14,284 bases of DNA, taken from Symbiobacteriaceae bacterium. GTDB lineage: Bacteria > Bacillota_E > Symbiobacteriia > Symbiobacteriales > Symbiobacteriaceae. Position numbers and translations under genes: made by a program. The notes beneath the pieces are model-generated. The model was not told the DNA's origin. It saw only the letters and a list, made by a program, of their open reading frames with translations, and ran no database searches. This document shows, piece by piece, positions 7,425 to 14,284 of this stretch (within the stretch, counting starts at the first letter, position 1; every line of letters starts with the position of its first letter). The stretch lies in the NCBI GenBank assembly GCA_027356675.1, contig DAHVXO010000042.1:1-14284 (forward strand). The letters are read 5' to 3'.

Positions 7425-7634
7425 TTGAGTCGGTCTCCTATGCATCAATGAATACCGTCTGGGGATCCGGTGTGCTAAACCCGCTCTGGGAACGGGTCCA
7501 GTACTCAGCCGTAAACGTATCAAGAGGTGCAGTGAATATTCGCCGGTTCCATCCGATCCATGGCTTCCTCCTACTCGGCCCCTGCCTTCTCCCTGTCGGG
7601 TCCGTCCGGGGGAATAGCTGTCTCTAAGTTGATG

Positions 7635-7678
7635 GAACCCGGAGACGCAAAGCGAATACCTGCAACCTATTCGGGTTC
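7635..7678. repeat. Nested hairpin
   Basis: GAACC (7635-7639) pairs with GGTTC (7674-7678) and CGAATA (7653-7658) with TATTCG (7668-7673), with a 13-base unpaired stretch on the 5' side. Function unknown. Confidence 0.35.
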
Positions 7679-7787
7679 TCGGTGCCTTCACCGGGATTCT
7701 GCATCTCGTTGGATCGCAGAAGCTCTGTTGGCCTCCGGAGCAACTCGCGCGCTGTGAGTGGGCAACTCGAGCGTTGCTAGGGTTCAC

Positions 7788-7832
7788 CGGGAAGTTACCC
7801 AGACATCGCGGGAAGTTACCGAGAAACTTATC
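7788..7832. repeat. Second cluster of the CGGGAAGTTAC motif
   Basis: Exact CGGGAAGTTAC at 7788-7798 and 7809-7819 (21 bases apart, two helical turns) followed by CGAGAAACTTATC at 7820-7832. Same motif and phasing as the cluster 370 bases upstream. Confidence 0.55.
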
Positions 7833-7990
7833 CCGCCGAACCCGCACGGCTCTAGGCCGGGAAAACATACGTAGCGAGGGTGCGGGAAGGGGGAAAGCCC
7901 AAACTCGGTGCAGCGGTCTTGATTGGATCCGCCACTCCTGCAGTGTCTGGGACAGGCCGCCGGGATCCATGTCCAGGGTAACAGATTCGA

Positions 7991-8050
7991 GCCTACGGCT
8001 TGTCGTCTCTGTAAACGTGTTCTGTGTTTCGTTCGGCGAGTTTCGACAAC
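7991..8050. repeat. Dispersed repeat, copy A, at the clc 3' end
   Basis: Shares CCTACGGCTTGTCG and, after a ten-base variable piece, CGTGTTCTGTGTTTCGTTCG and CGAGTTTCGACAA with copy B at 10021-10081. It abuts the stop codon of the chloride transporter. Unlike copy B, its variable piece does not complete the long hairpin; only a weaker stem with bases just to the left is possible. Confidence 0.75.
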
Positions 8051-9814
8051 TCAACCGCCCTTGAATACCCGGTCCGGGTCGGCGTTCTCCTCCTCCGCCG
8101 GGTAGGCATTGAGGACATCGCTACGGCTGACGATACCCACGAGGCGGGATGGGTCATCTTCAGCTACGACGGGGATGCGTCCCACGCCTCGCCTTGCCAT
8201 CTCCAAGGCGGCGTCAGCAACCGACCGGCTAGGAGTCAGGGTTTCCAACTTTGTGGTCATAACCTCGAGTACCCGGGTGATGAGGCGCCGTTCCAGAGGG
8301 ACCTCACGGATGTCACTCAAGGTAATCATGCCGACCAACCGGCCCTCGGGGTCCAGTACCGGATACCCACCGTGTCGGCTTTCCTGCATGAGGGTAATCA
8401 CGTCTCGCAGCAGCATATCGCTCTGGACGGTGTGGACGGTGGTGGCCATGATATCGGCAATCCGGGTATTGCGCAGGTCATGGATCTGCCAAGGCAACAG
8501 CACACCGTGCTCGGGCAAATGGAGCGTGTCTACTGAGTACGGGCTGAACCGCTGGGTGAAAACCGCGGCGATACCGCAAGCGAGCATTGCCGGCAGGGCG
8601 ATGCGGTAGTCGCGGGTCAACTCCAGGACCAGGGTCATGGCCGTAAGCGGTGCGTGGGTTGCGCCGGCAATCATGGAGGCCATCCCAACGATCGCGTAAG
8701 CACCCGGCTGGCCGACAATACCCGGAATGAGAGCGTGTGCGGCTGCACCGTACGCGCCGCCGGCCATGGCTCCCAGATAAAGGGCTGGTGCAAACACGCC
8801 ACCGGGCCAGCCACTGCCGTTGGTCAGCCCGATGGTAATGAACTTGGCCGCAAATAGGGCCACGAGGAGACCGAGGGCCATCTTTCCAGTCAGCGCCTGG
8901 GCGATGGTGTCATAGCCTCCACCCAGAGTCTGGGGCAGGGCGATGGCGATCGCCCCGAACAACAGCCCACCCAAGGCCGGTTTGGCCCAGGTGGGCAACT
9001 TCACGTGGCGCCCCAGGCGTTCGGAAGTCTCCAGCAAGATGACATAAAGACGGGCCAGTGGGGTGATGGCGAGACCTAACCCGACGAACAGAGCAATCTC
9101 CCAGACGCTATTGATCTGGTAGGCCGGAATGGGGAAGACGGGTGCCCCCGCCAACAGGCCCGAGACCTGGACCGCCACGACACAGGCCAGGGCGACCAGG
9201 GCAAACATCTGTGCGTCGAACTGAATCAGAACGATCTCCATGACGAAGAAGGCACCGGCGATGGGGGCATGAAAGGCGGTCGCAATCGCGGCGCCAGCAC
9301 CGGCTGCCACCAGGGCGTTGAGTCTCGTCGCCGGAAAGTTGAAATTCCGTCCGAGTGCGGAACCGATGCCTGCCCCCAGCAGCACAACCGGACCCTCCCG
9401 GCCGAGGGAACCACCAGCGCCCAGGGTCAGTATGGCCGCAAACGTTTTTAGAAAAGTGCTCATCGGCTTGATCATTCCGTCGCGCTTGGCCATCGCAACG
9501 ATCACCAGCGGAATGGAGTGATAGCGGTCCGGTAACGGGATCAAGGTTTTTATCGCCGCCACGACAAGGCCTATGACCACAGGGAACAGAAGAAAAGATA
9601 CCCAGCCGGGCAACCCGAGGTGGGCGAGACCGACCGGAATTCCCTTATAGCCAAAGTCCAAAAGCCCATCCGACACGCGCTCAAAGACCCGCACGGCGAA
9701 CGCTGCTACTGCGCCTACGAGAGCGACCAGCCCGACCAAGCCAATCAGGGCGGCATCCGAGCGCCTGACCGGGGGACGCAGCGGGCGCATGGAGTCGGGC
9801 AGTCGCAAGTTCAC
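8051..9814 (-). CDS. ClC-type chloride channel/transporter with two CBS domains
   Basis: Membrane protein of the ClC family, moving chloride (possibly coupled to protons), with a cytoplasmic CBS pair that usually binds nucleotides to regulate it. 587 aa from GTG 9814, preferred over TTG 9853 because GAAAGGGTG lies six bases upstream. About ten or more hydrophobic helices; GREGP with gating Glu140; GSGWPGGVFAP (333-343) in the second pore region; a Tyr in FSPYS (about 426) fits the pore tyrosine. CBS domains at about 452-510 and 515-575. Two departures: the selectivity motif GSGIP is YHSIP (98-102), and the proton-glutamate position of the E. coli protein is Ile194 after Glu193. Single-gene unit. 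Confidence 0.93.
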   Translation of the reverse strand: MNLRLPDSMRPLRPPVRRSDAALIGLVGLVALVGAVAAFAVRVFERVSDGLLDFGYKGIPVGLAHLGLPGWVSFLLFPVVIGLVVAAIKTLIPLPDRYHSIPLVIVAMAKRDGMIKPMSTFLKTFAAILTLGAGGSLGREGPVVLLGAGIGSALGRNFNFPATRLNALVAAGAGAAIATAFHAPIAGAFFVMEIVLIQFDAQMFALVALACVVAVQVSGLLAGAPVFPIPAYQINSVWEIALFVGLGLAITPLARLYVILLETSERLGRHVKLPTWAKPALGGLLFGAIAIALPQTLGGGYDTIAQALTGKMALGLLVALFAAKFITIGLTNGSGWPGGVFAPALYLGAMAGGAYGAAAHALIPGIVGQPGAYAIVGMASMIAGATHAPLTAMTLVLELTRDYRIALPAMLACGIAAVFTQRFSPYSVDTLHLPEHGVLLPWQIHDLRNTRIADIMATTVHTVQSDMLLRDVITLMQESRHGGYPVLDPEGRLVGMITLSDIREVPLERRLITRVLEVMTTKLETLTPSRSVADAALEMARRGVGRIPVVAEDDPSRLVGIVSRSDVLNAYPAEEENADPDRVFKGG

Positions 9815-10011
9815 AGATAACACCCTTTCGACAATGTGTCTGCACGTGTTCAATCTTATCCCAGTGGGCGGACCGCGTCCACACCCGGTCCCATCACGCG
9901 GAGGCCATCATGCTCCGTTCAACCACTGATAGAAGTCGTTGGACGCCTGCCCCGACTCCTCCAGAGGACAGCCAGCAGGTGGGTCACCGGCAAGCCGAAT
10001 GTGAGGTCATC

Positions 10012-10058
10012 CACAGAACACGCCTACGGCTTGTCGAAAGCCGTAGGCGTGTTCTGTG
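10012..10058. terminator. Perfect 21-bp stem hairpin in dispersed repeat copy B
   Basis: Bases 10012-10032 are the exact reverse complement of 10038-10058, with loop GTCGA. It lies about 30 bases past the stop of the minus-strand gene 10089-10778. On the minus strand AACGAAACACAGAACACG leads into the stem and no T-run follows; on the plus strand TTTCGTTCG follows. It may act as a bidirectional terminator or mRNA 3' barrier. The length and perfection exceed an ordinary terminator. Confidence 0.6.
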
Positions 10059-10082
10059 TTTCGTTCGTCGAGTCTCGACAAG
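10021..10082. repeat. Dispersed repeat, copy B, at the 3' end of the exported-protein gene
   Basis: Second copy of the element at 7991-8050: shared CCTACGGCTTGTCG, CGTGTTCTGTGTTTCGTTCG and CGAGTCTCGACAA. A small stem GTCGAG/CTCGAC lies at its right end. Beyond it both copies run into CCCTTnAAT at or next to the stop codon of a minus-strand gene. Confidence 0.75.
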
Positions 10083-10088
10083 CACCCT

Positions 10089-10778
10089 TCAATTCAAAGG
10101 GATAAGATCCAGGAATGCGTCGCCGTCCGGCCGCTCCCCCAGCCCGAGGATGGCGGTGAGAGCGTCCGCCGAGATCAGCGTCCGGTCGCCGCGAATGACC
10201 GGTGCCCGATTCATCCCGATCAGGTTGCGCCGCAGGTACCGATAGCCGTTCTGGTTCATCTCCGCATCCGTCTGCCCGATGACGAACTGGGCCGTGCGGT
10301 CAGGCAGGGTGACCAGCACCGCCTGCTCCGACGGCCGCCACTGAACCGTGCCGCCGGCCGTCTCCACCACAGCCCGCAGCGGCACCATCAGCACACCGCC
10401 GATCACCACCGGCCCCTGGTCGAAGACGGCAGGCTTCCCACCCACTGTGACCCCGGCCGGGAGCGGCCGTTCCGGTCCCATCACCTGCAGGATGGTACCC
10501 ACTTCGACCTGCCGCACCATCCGGACCGACATGCCCGTGAACTCCTGCCCACGGATGACCACGCGCTGTCCGACGAGCCGCTTGAACAGCGCCTCGTCCC
10601 CGATCAGCCCCCAGCCACCCACCTGATAGAACCCGCCCTCCAGGTCACTGAATTCCACCACGCCATCGAGATGGAGGGCGCCCGCAGCAGGCACCGTCTC
10701 CGCAGCCATCGCCGCCGCACCATAGATCAGCACGAACACCAGGGCTGCTACCCCTGCCGCCAGCTTGTACCGTTTCAT
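10089..10778 (-). CDS. Secreted protein with copper amine oxidase-like N-terminal domain
   Basis: 229 aa from ATG 10778 (AGGAGG ten bases upstream; a TTG three bases earlier is the alternative). Residues 1-26 form a signal peptide: KRYK, then a hydrophobic stretch and an AMA-AE cleavage-like site. The C-terminal half matches the copper-amine-oxidase-N repeat domain common in exported Firmicutes proteins: VTVGGKPAVFDQGPVVIGG, then MVPLRAVVETAGGTVQW and a final RTLISADALTAILG. This domain is thought to act in cell-envelope adhesion or scaffolding; it has no catalytic residues of the oxidase. Function of the first half (about 30-105) unknown. Dispersed repeat B follows directly. Confidence 0.82.
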   Translation of the reverse strand: MKRYKLAAGVAALVFVLIYGAAAMAAETVPAAGALHLDGVVEFSDLEGGFYQVGGWGLIGDEALFKRLVGQRVVIRGQEFTGMSVRMVRQVEVGTILQVMGPERPLPAGVTVGGKPAVFDQGPVVIGGVLMVPLRAVVETAGGTVQWRPSEQAVLVTLPDRTAQFVIGQTDAEMNQNGYRYLRRNLIGMNRAPVIRGDRTLISADALTAILGLGERPDGDAFLDLIPLN

Positions 10779-10782
10779 CAAT

Positions 10783-10881
10783 TTATAGCCTCCTGGCCGC
10801 CGGACTTGCCCATCCGTTGGCGACCTCTACCAATAATGACGGCACCAGACCGCCGAAGGTTTCACTCTGGCCCTGATGCAT
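10783..10881 (-). CDS. Possible 32-aa leader ORF upstream of the exported protein
   Basis: ATG 10881 with GGGAGGA about ten bases upstream opens a 32-codon frame ending in TAA four bases before the next gene's ATG. Its penultimate codons AGG AGG are themselves the ribosome binding site of the downstream gene, so the two would be translationally coupled. The product (MHQGQSETFGGLVPSLLVEV...) matches nothing I recognise. Confidence 0.3.
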   Translation of the reverse strand: MHQGQSETFGGLVPSLLVEVANGWASPAARRL

Positions 10882-10996
10882 CCGTTCATCTTCCTCCCAG
10901 GTGTGCAGCCCCTGACCAGCCCCAGGGCCGCGACAGGAATCTAATGCGTGAAAGCGAATCCCTCCACGTAGGCAGATCGTGCAGGAGGGATCGTGG

Positions 10997-11290
10997 GTGC
11001 CGATCAATGAGAAACTTCGCGACAAAGAGACCGACAAACTCTTTGAAGCCATCCTCACGTTGAAGACCGTCGATGAGTGCTACCGCTTCTTTGAAGACCT
11101 TGCCACCATCGGCGAAATCAAGGCCCTGGCCCAACGGCTGGAGGTCGCCAAGATGCTGGATGCCGGAATGACCTACGAGGACATCGTGGCGGCGACGGGC
11201 GCCAGCACCGCGACCATCAGCCGGGTCAAGAAGTGTTTGAACTATGGGGCGGATGGGTACCGGATCGCCCTGGAACGGGTCCGCCCCTGA
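10997..11290 (+). CDS. TrpR-like regulator, YerC/YecD family
   Basis: 97-aa DNA-binding protein of the TrpR superfamily, YerC/YecD branch known from Firmicutes. Start GTG 10997 is chosen because AGGAGG lies eight bases upstream; a longer GTG start at 10979 lacks a ribosome binding site. Family features: MPINEKLRDKETDKLFEAIL opening, ECYRFFEDLATIGEIKALAQRLEVAKML, and a helix-turn-helix at about 59-82 (TYEDIVAATGASTATISRVK). Target operator and effector are not visible from sequence. The stop overlaps the kynB ATG by one base, so the two are co-translated. It may regulate its own operon. Confidence 0.9.
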   Translation: MPINEKLRDKETDKLFEAILTLKTVDECYRFFEDLATIGEIKALAQRLEVAKMLDAGMTYEDIVAATGASTATISRVKKCLNYGADGYRIALERVRP

Positions 11291-11913
11291 TGAAGCTGTA
11301 CGACATTACCCATCCTTTGGGCAACGGCTCGGCCCCCTGGCCGGGCGATACGGCGTTTTCCCTCAAACTGACCTGGCGGATGGCCGAGGGCGCTTCGGTC
11401 AATGTCTCGCGCCTGACCCTCAGCCCTCACAACGGCACGCATGCGGACGCGCCTTTCCACTATGACCCGAACGGCCTCACCATGGCCGAAGTCCCCCCCG
11501 ACCGCTACATAGGCCCGGCACGGCTGGTCGCACTTGAAGGGCGCGCCAGCGTTTCTCTGGCAGACCTGGCCAAGCTGGACCTGAGCGGCACCACCCGGCT
11601 CCTGGTCCGCACCGGCTCCTGCCCTGACCCCATACATTTTTACCCGGACTTCACTTACTTTGAGCCCGCTGCGGTTGCCTATCTCGCGCAAAACGGCATC
11701 GGCCTTATCGGCACGGACGCCCATTCCATGGACCCCGCTGACAGCAAGGATCTGCCGGCCCACCATGCCTGCCGGGGCGCGGGTATCCTCATCCTGGAGA
11801 ACCTCAATCTTGCGACTGTACCCACCGGGGATTACGAGTTGATCGCCCTCCCCTTGAAGCTGGCCGGCGCCGACGGGTCGCCGGTGCGTGCCGTGCTGAG
11901 GGAGCGGGGCTAA
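11290..11913 (+). CDS. kynB: Kynurenine formamidase (arylformamidase)
   Basis: Metal-dependent hydrolase converting N-formylkynurenine to kynurenine and formate, the second step of tryptophan breakdown. 207 aa, the usual size. The cyclase-family metal motif is HNGTHADAPFH with His47, His51, Asp53 and His57; DSKDLPAHHA (about 151-160) supplies another histidine and ILENLNL the conserved Glu170. The opening PLG...PWPGDTAF and the close GDYELIALPLKLAGADGSPV are characteristic of KynB rather than other cyclases. Start ATG 11290 overlaps the regulator's TGA. No tryptophan dioxygenase or kynureninase gene is in this window, so the pathway is incomplete here. Confidence 0.88.
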   Translation: MKLYDITHPLGNGSAPWPGDTAFSLKLTWRMAEGASVNVSRLTLSPHNGTHADAPFHYDPNGLTMAEVPPDRYIGPARLVALEGRASVSLADLAKLDLSGTTRLLVRTGSCPDPIHFYPDFTYFEPAAVAYLAQNGIGLIGTDAHSMDPADSKDLPAHHACRGAGILILENLNLATVPTGDYELIALPLKLAGADGSPVRAVLRERG

Positions 11914-11936
11914 GGAGGCGGCCGGCCCGCGCAACC

Positions 11937-12719
<783 letters not shown>

Positions 12720-12760
12720 TTGTTTCGTTCCCTTCCTTATGAACACCCCGAGGCCTCTCC

Positions 12761-12769
12761 ATGATACCA
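12761..12769 (-). promoter_or_regulatory. Possible extended -10 for the enoyl-CoA hydratase gene
   Basis: Minus strand reads TGGTATCAT, one mismatch from TGnTATAAT, 41 bases ahead of the start. It lies right after the terminator stem of the upstream gene; no clear -35. Confidence 0.35.
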
Positions 12770-12772
12770 GAA

Positions 12773-12800
12773 GCGGCCGCCCGCTGTACCGGGCAGCCGC
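12773..12800 (-). terminator. Terminator-like hairpin after the Pro/Gln-rich gene
   Basis: Minus strand GCGGCTGCCCG (12790-12800) pairs with CGGGCGGCCGC (12773-12783), an 11-bp stem with one G-U pair and a 6-base loop, six bases past the stop codon of the gene at 12807. It is followed by TTCTGGT, a poor U-tract. Confidence 0.6.
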
Positions 12801-12806
12801 ATCATC

Positions 12807-13514
12807 TTATAGACCTTCTGTGTTTGGAGCAGTCGACCCGAAGGCCTGGGTGCGAGCGGTCTCCCAGATTTGCGGACCGACGGTGGATTGGACGGCGGTG
12901 ACGGCCTGACCCAATAGGTAATCGGCAGTGATCAACTGCTGTGCGAGGTTGCTGAGGGGGGTGCGCTGCTCAATCGCCGTGTTCATGACCCAACGCTCGA
13001 ACAGGGGGCGGATCTGACTTTGGACCCGGGCCAGCCGGTTGACGCTGTAGGCCAGGGCAGCCAGGAGCGCCGGGGAGGCCTCGCCGCAGACGAAGCGGCG
13101 GATGGTGCCCAGGGCGGCGTCCCGATGGAAGACAGCGTCCTTGATGGACCCCACCAGGGCGTCTCTACCTGGCATCGCTGAGGCGCCCGGGGCGCTGGTG
13201 ATCTCATCGACCGCCGATGCGACGAGTTGCCAGCCGGGAATGCCCTGCTCCAGGAGGCGGGCGATGGAGACCATCCGCTGGGTCCAGGCCTGCTGCGGGG
13301 TCATCTGCTGCTGGGTCGGGATACCGGTTGGGATACCGGTTGGGGGGATGTACGTGGGGTACGAGACGGGCTGGACCGGGGCGGCGGTGGGTCCGGCCTG
13401 CGTGGGCCCGGGGCCGGCCTGCGCCGGGAAGGCGGGCATGGTCCCGAACTGCGCCGGCATGAGTCCTGGCTGTTCGAGGAAGCCCGGGCTGAACTGCGGT
13501 ACGGGTTTCTGCAC
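12807..13514 (-). CDS. Pro/Gln-rich protein of unknown function
   Basis: 235 aa from GTG 13514, with AAGGAG nine bases upstream. Residues 1-80 are low-complexity, rich in Pro, Gln, Ala and Gly, with a tandem PTGIPTGIPT (from a 12-base duplication at 13319-13342). Residues 80-230 are mostly helical, including RMVSIARLLEQGIPGWQLVA, RDALVGSIKDAVFHRDAALG and QLITADYLLGQAVTAV. No signal peptide or membrane helix. I recognise no family. Disordered N-terminus plus helical core is a layout seen in spore-coat and surface-assembly proteins, and a sporulation-type promoter may lie upstream; both are only suggestive. Confidence 0.72.
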   Translation of the reverse strand: MQKPVPQFSPGFLEQPGLMPAQFGTMPAFPAQAGPGPTQAGPTAAPVQPVSYPTYIPPTGIPTGIPTQQQMTPQQAWTQRMVSIARLLEQGIPGWQLVASAVDEITSAPGASAMPGRDALVGSIKDAVFHRDAALGTIRRFVCGEASPALLAALAYSVNRLARVQSQIRPLFERWVMNTAIEQRTPLSNLAQQLITADYLLGQAVTAVQSTVGPQIWETARTQAFGSTAPNTEGL

Positions 13515-13552
13515 CGTTCACCACTCCTTCGTTGCTATGCTCATGTCGGAGC

Positions 13553-13581
13553 TATGGTATGCAGCGCAGACCGAATCGTTC
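13553..13581 (-). promoter_or_regulatory. Possible SigK/SigE-type promoter
   Basis: Minus strand has CATACCATA (13553-13561), matching the mother-cell -10 CATAnnnTA, with GAAC (13578-13581) 16 bases upstream as a partial -35. It lies 38 bases ahead of the Pro/Gln-rich gene's start. A chance match is possible. Confidence 0.3.
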
Positions 13582-13663
13582 ATCCCCCGGTCGGGCTTCC
13601 GTTGAGTGTCCCAGGTACATTTGCAGAGTCATCCCTTAAAATGAAAGTGGGAAGCCAGACGTA

Positions 13664-14284
13664 ATGGTGGTCTGGGGAGGTGGGGGATCATGGAGCAGAA
13701 CCCTTGGGAAATTGGCGCCCCGGCGGCCTGTTGTCGGTAGCGGCTCACGGGGCCTGGGGACAGGTACTCAAGTCGGCTGCCCAATCGCCATTCCGGGAGA
13801 TGGGGCGCCTTGTCCACGTAGTGCCGGGACGATCCGCCGACTAAGCCTCCCAGAGGTTCAGGCGATCTTCCGGGCCCTTGCGGTCAGTTCCGTCAACCTC
13901 GGCTACGGTGAGAACGGCCTGCACCCGGATTTCCTACCGATTGTTGAGTGGCTGGTCACGCAACCGTGCCAGCTGACGATCACGTCTAATGGCCACACCA
14001 TCCAGGTGCTGCCGGACGATCTCCTGCGCCGCTTCACCGACGTGGAGCTCTCGCTGGATTTCCCGGACGCCGACCGGCAGGATGCGTGGCGCGGGGCCGG
14101 CAACTTTGCCGCGGTGGGCACCGCCCTCCGCCGGTGCCGCAGCCTGGATGTGCCGGTCACCGTGCTGGCGGTCATGATGCGGACGAACTATCGCGACCTG
14201 GTCGACATCGGCCGGGTCGCCTTTTCTGATCGGGCACGCTTTCGGGTCAACGTCTACCAGGCGGCCTGGACGGATGCCTTCGCC
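13664..14284 (+). CDS. Radical SAM-like protein, partial, N-terminus apparently disrupted
   Basis: Frame open from ATG 13664 to the window edge (207 codons). From about 13840 it matches the radical SAM barrel: SLPEVQAIFRALA, then YGENGLHPDFLPIVEWL (the GGE-type SAM-binding motif), TITSNG, VELSLDFPD, and VTVLAVMMRTNY and ARFRVNVYQAAW. The CxxxCxxC cluster motif expected about 25 residues before this is absent in all three frames. The best-looking start is actually ATG 13690 with GGAGG nine bases upstream, in a different frame that stops after 16 codons. A third frame gives GLLSVAAHGAWGQVLKSAAQ up to TAA near 13841. So the 5' end is probably frameshifted or partly deleted. Confidence 0.6.
   Translation, partial: MVVWGGGGSWSRTLGKLAPRRPVVGSGSRGLGTGTQVGCPIAIPGDGAPCPRSAGTIRRLSLPEVQAIFRALAVSSVNLGYGENGLHPDFLPIVEWLVTQPCQLTITSNGHTIQVLPDDLLRRFTDVELSLDFPDADRQDAWRGAGNFAAVGTALRRCRSLDVPVTVLAVMMRTNYRDLVDIGRVAFSDRARFRVNVYQAAWTDAFA

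Larger units (their letters stand above)
7172..8050. other. Gene-free stretch with phased short repeats
   Basis: About 880 bases without a credible gene on either strand; the open frames have random-looking, Arg/Ser-rich products. It holds two clusters of a CGGGAAnTTAC-like motif (7362-7424 and 7788-7832), a nested hairpin (7635-7678), and at its right end one copy of the dispersed repeat. No tRNA-like folding was found. Confidence 0.5.

Noticed and set aside
7410..8054. A 214-codon minus-strand frame in the gene-free stretch
   Set aside because: Arg/Ser-rich, no domain, no good ribosome binding site, and it runs through the phased repeats and the dispersed repeat.
10056..11063. A 335-codon plus-strand frame
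   Set aside because: It is antisense to the exported CuAO-N protein, which has a signal peptide and family motifs; its product is His/Arg/Pro-rich with no family character and it crosses the repeat.

Overview
The window is a GC-rich chromosomal segment that looks like a high-GC Firmicute of the Symbiobacterium type. This is inference, based on strong AGGAGG-type ribosome binding sites, GTG and TTG starts, a YerC/YecD-type TrpR-like regulator and a copper-amine-oxidase-N-like exported protein, both typical of Gram-positive spore formers. No rRNA, tRNA, CRISPR array or intact insertion sequence was seen.

Layout. Positions 1-3596 (minus strand) hold the DNA-end processing nuclease pair sbcD-sbcC, joined by a 4-base start/stop overlap; sbcC runs off the left edge. 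Positions about 3750-8050 form a loose, decayed stretch. It contains a probable MazG-like remnant (minus), a frameshifted N-terminal piece of a tyrosine recombinase (plus), one intact GNAT acetyltransferase (minus), a hairpin-rich non-coding stretch, a compact toxin-antitoxin-like pair (plus) facing a small unknown minus-strand ORF, a frameshifted GNAT remnant (plus), and about 880 bases without a convincing gene but with helically phased short repeats.

From 8051 the region is denser: a ClC chloride transporter with two CBS domains (minus) and a secreted copper-amine-oxidase-N-like protein (minus). Each is followed directly by a copy of the same roughly 65-bp dispersed repeat, and the second copy contains a perfect 21-bp stem. 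A divergent plus-strand operon of a TrpR-like regulator and a kynurenine formamidase (kynB) follows, with a one-base stop/start overlap. An enoyl-CoA hydratase (minus) converges on it. A Pro/Gln-rich protein of unknown function (minus) is next, with a possible sporulation-type promoter. The right edge cuts a radical-SAM-like reading frame that appears to lack its cluster-binding cysteines.

How the genes fit together: SbcC and SbcD form one nuclease complex. The TrpR-like regulator and KynB suggest a link to tryptophan breakdown. The antitoxin and toxin form one module. The others look like independent single-gene units. The most unusual features are the dispersed 3'-end repeat, the phased CGGGAAnTTAC arrays, the hairpin cluster at 5394-5615, and four genes in different stages of decay.
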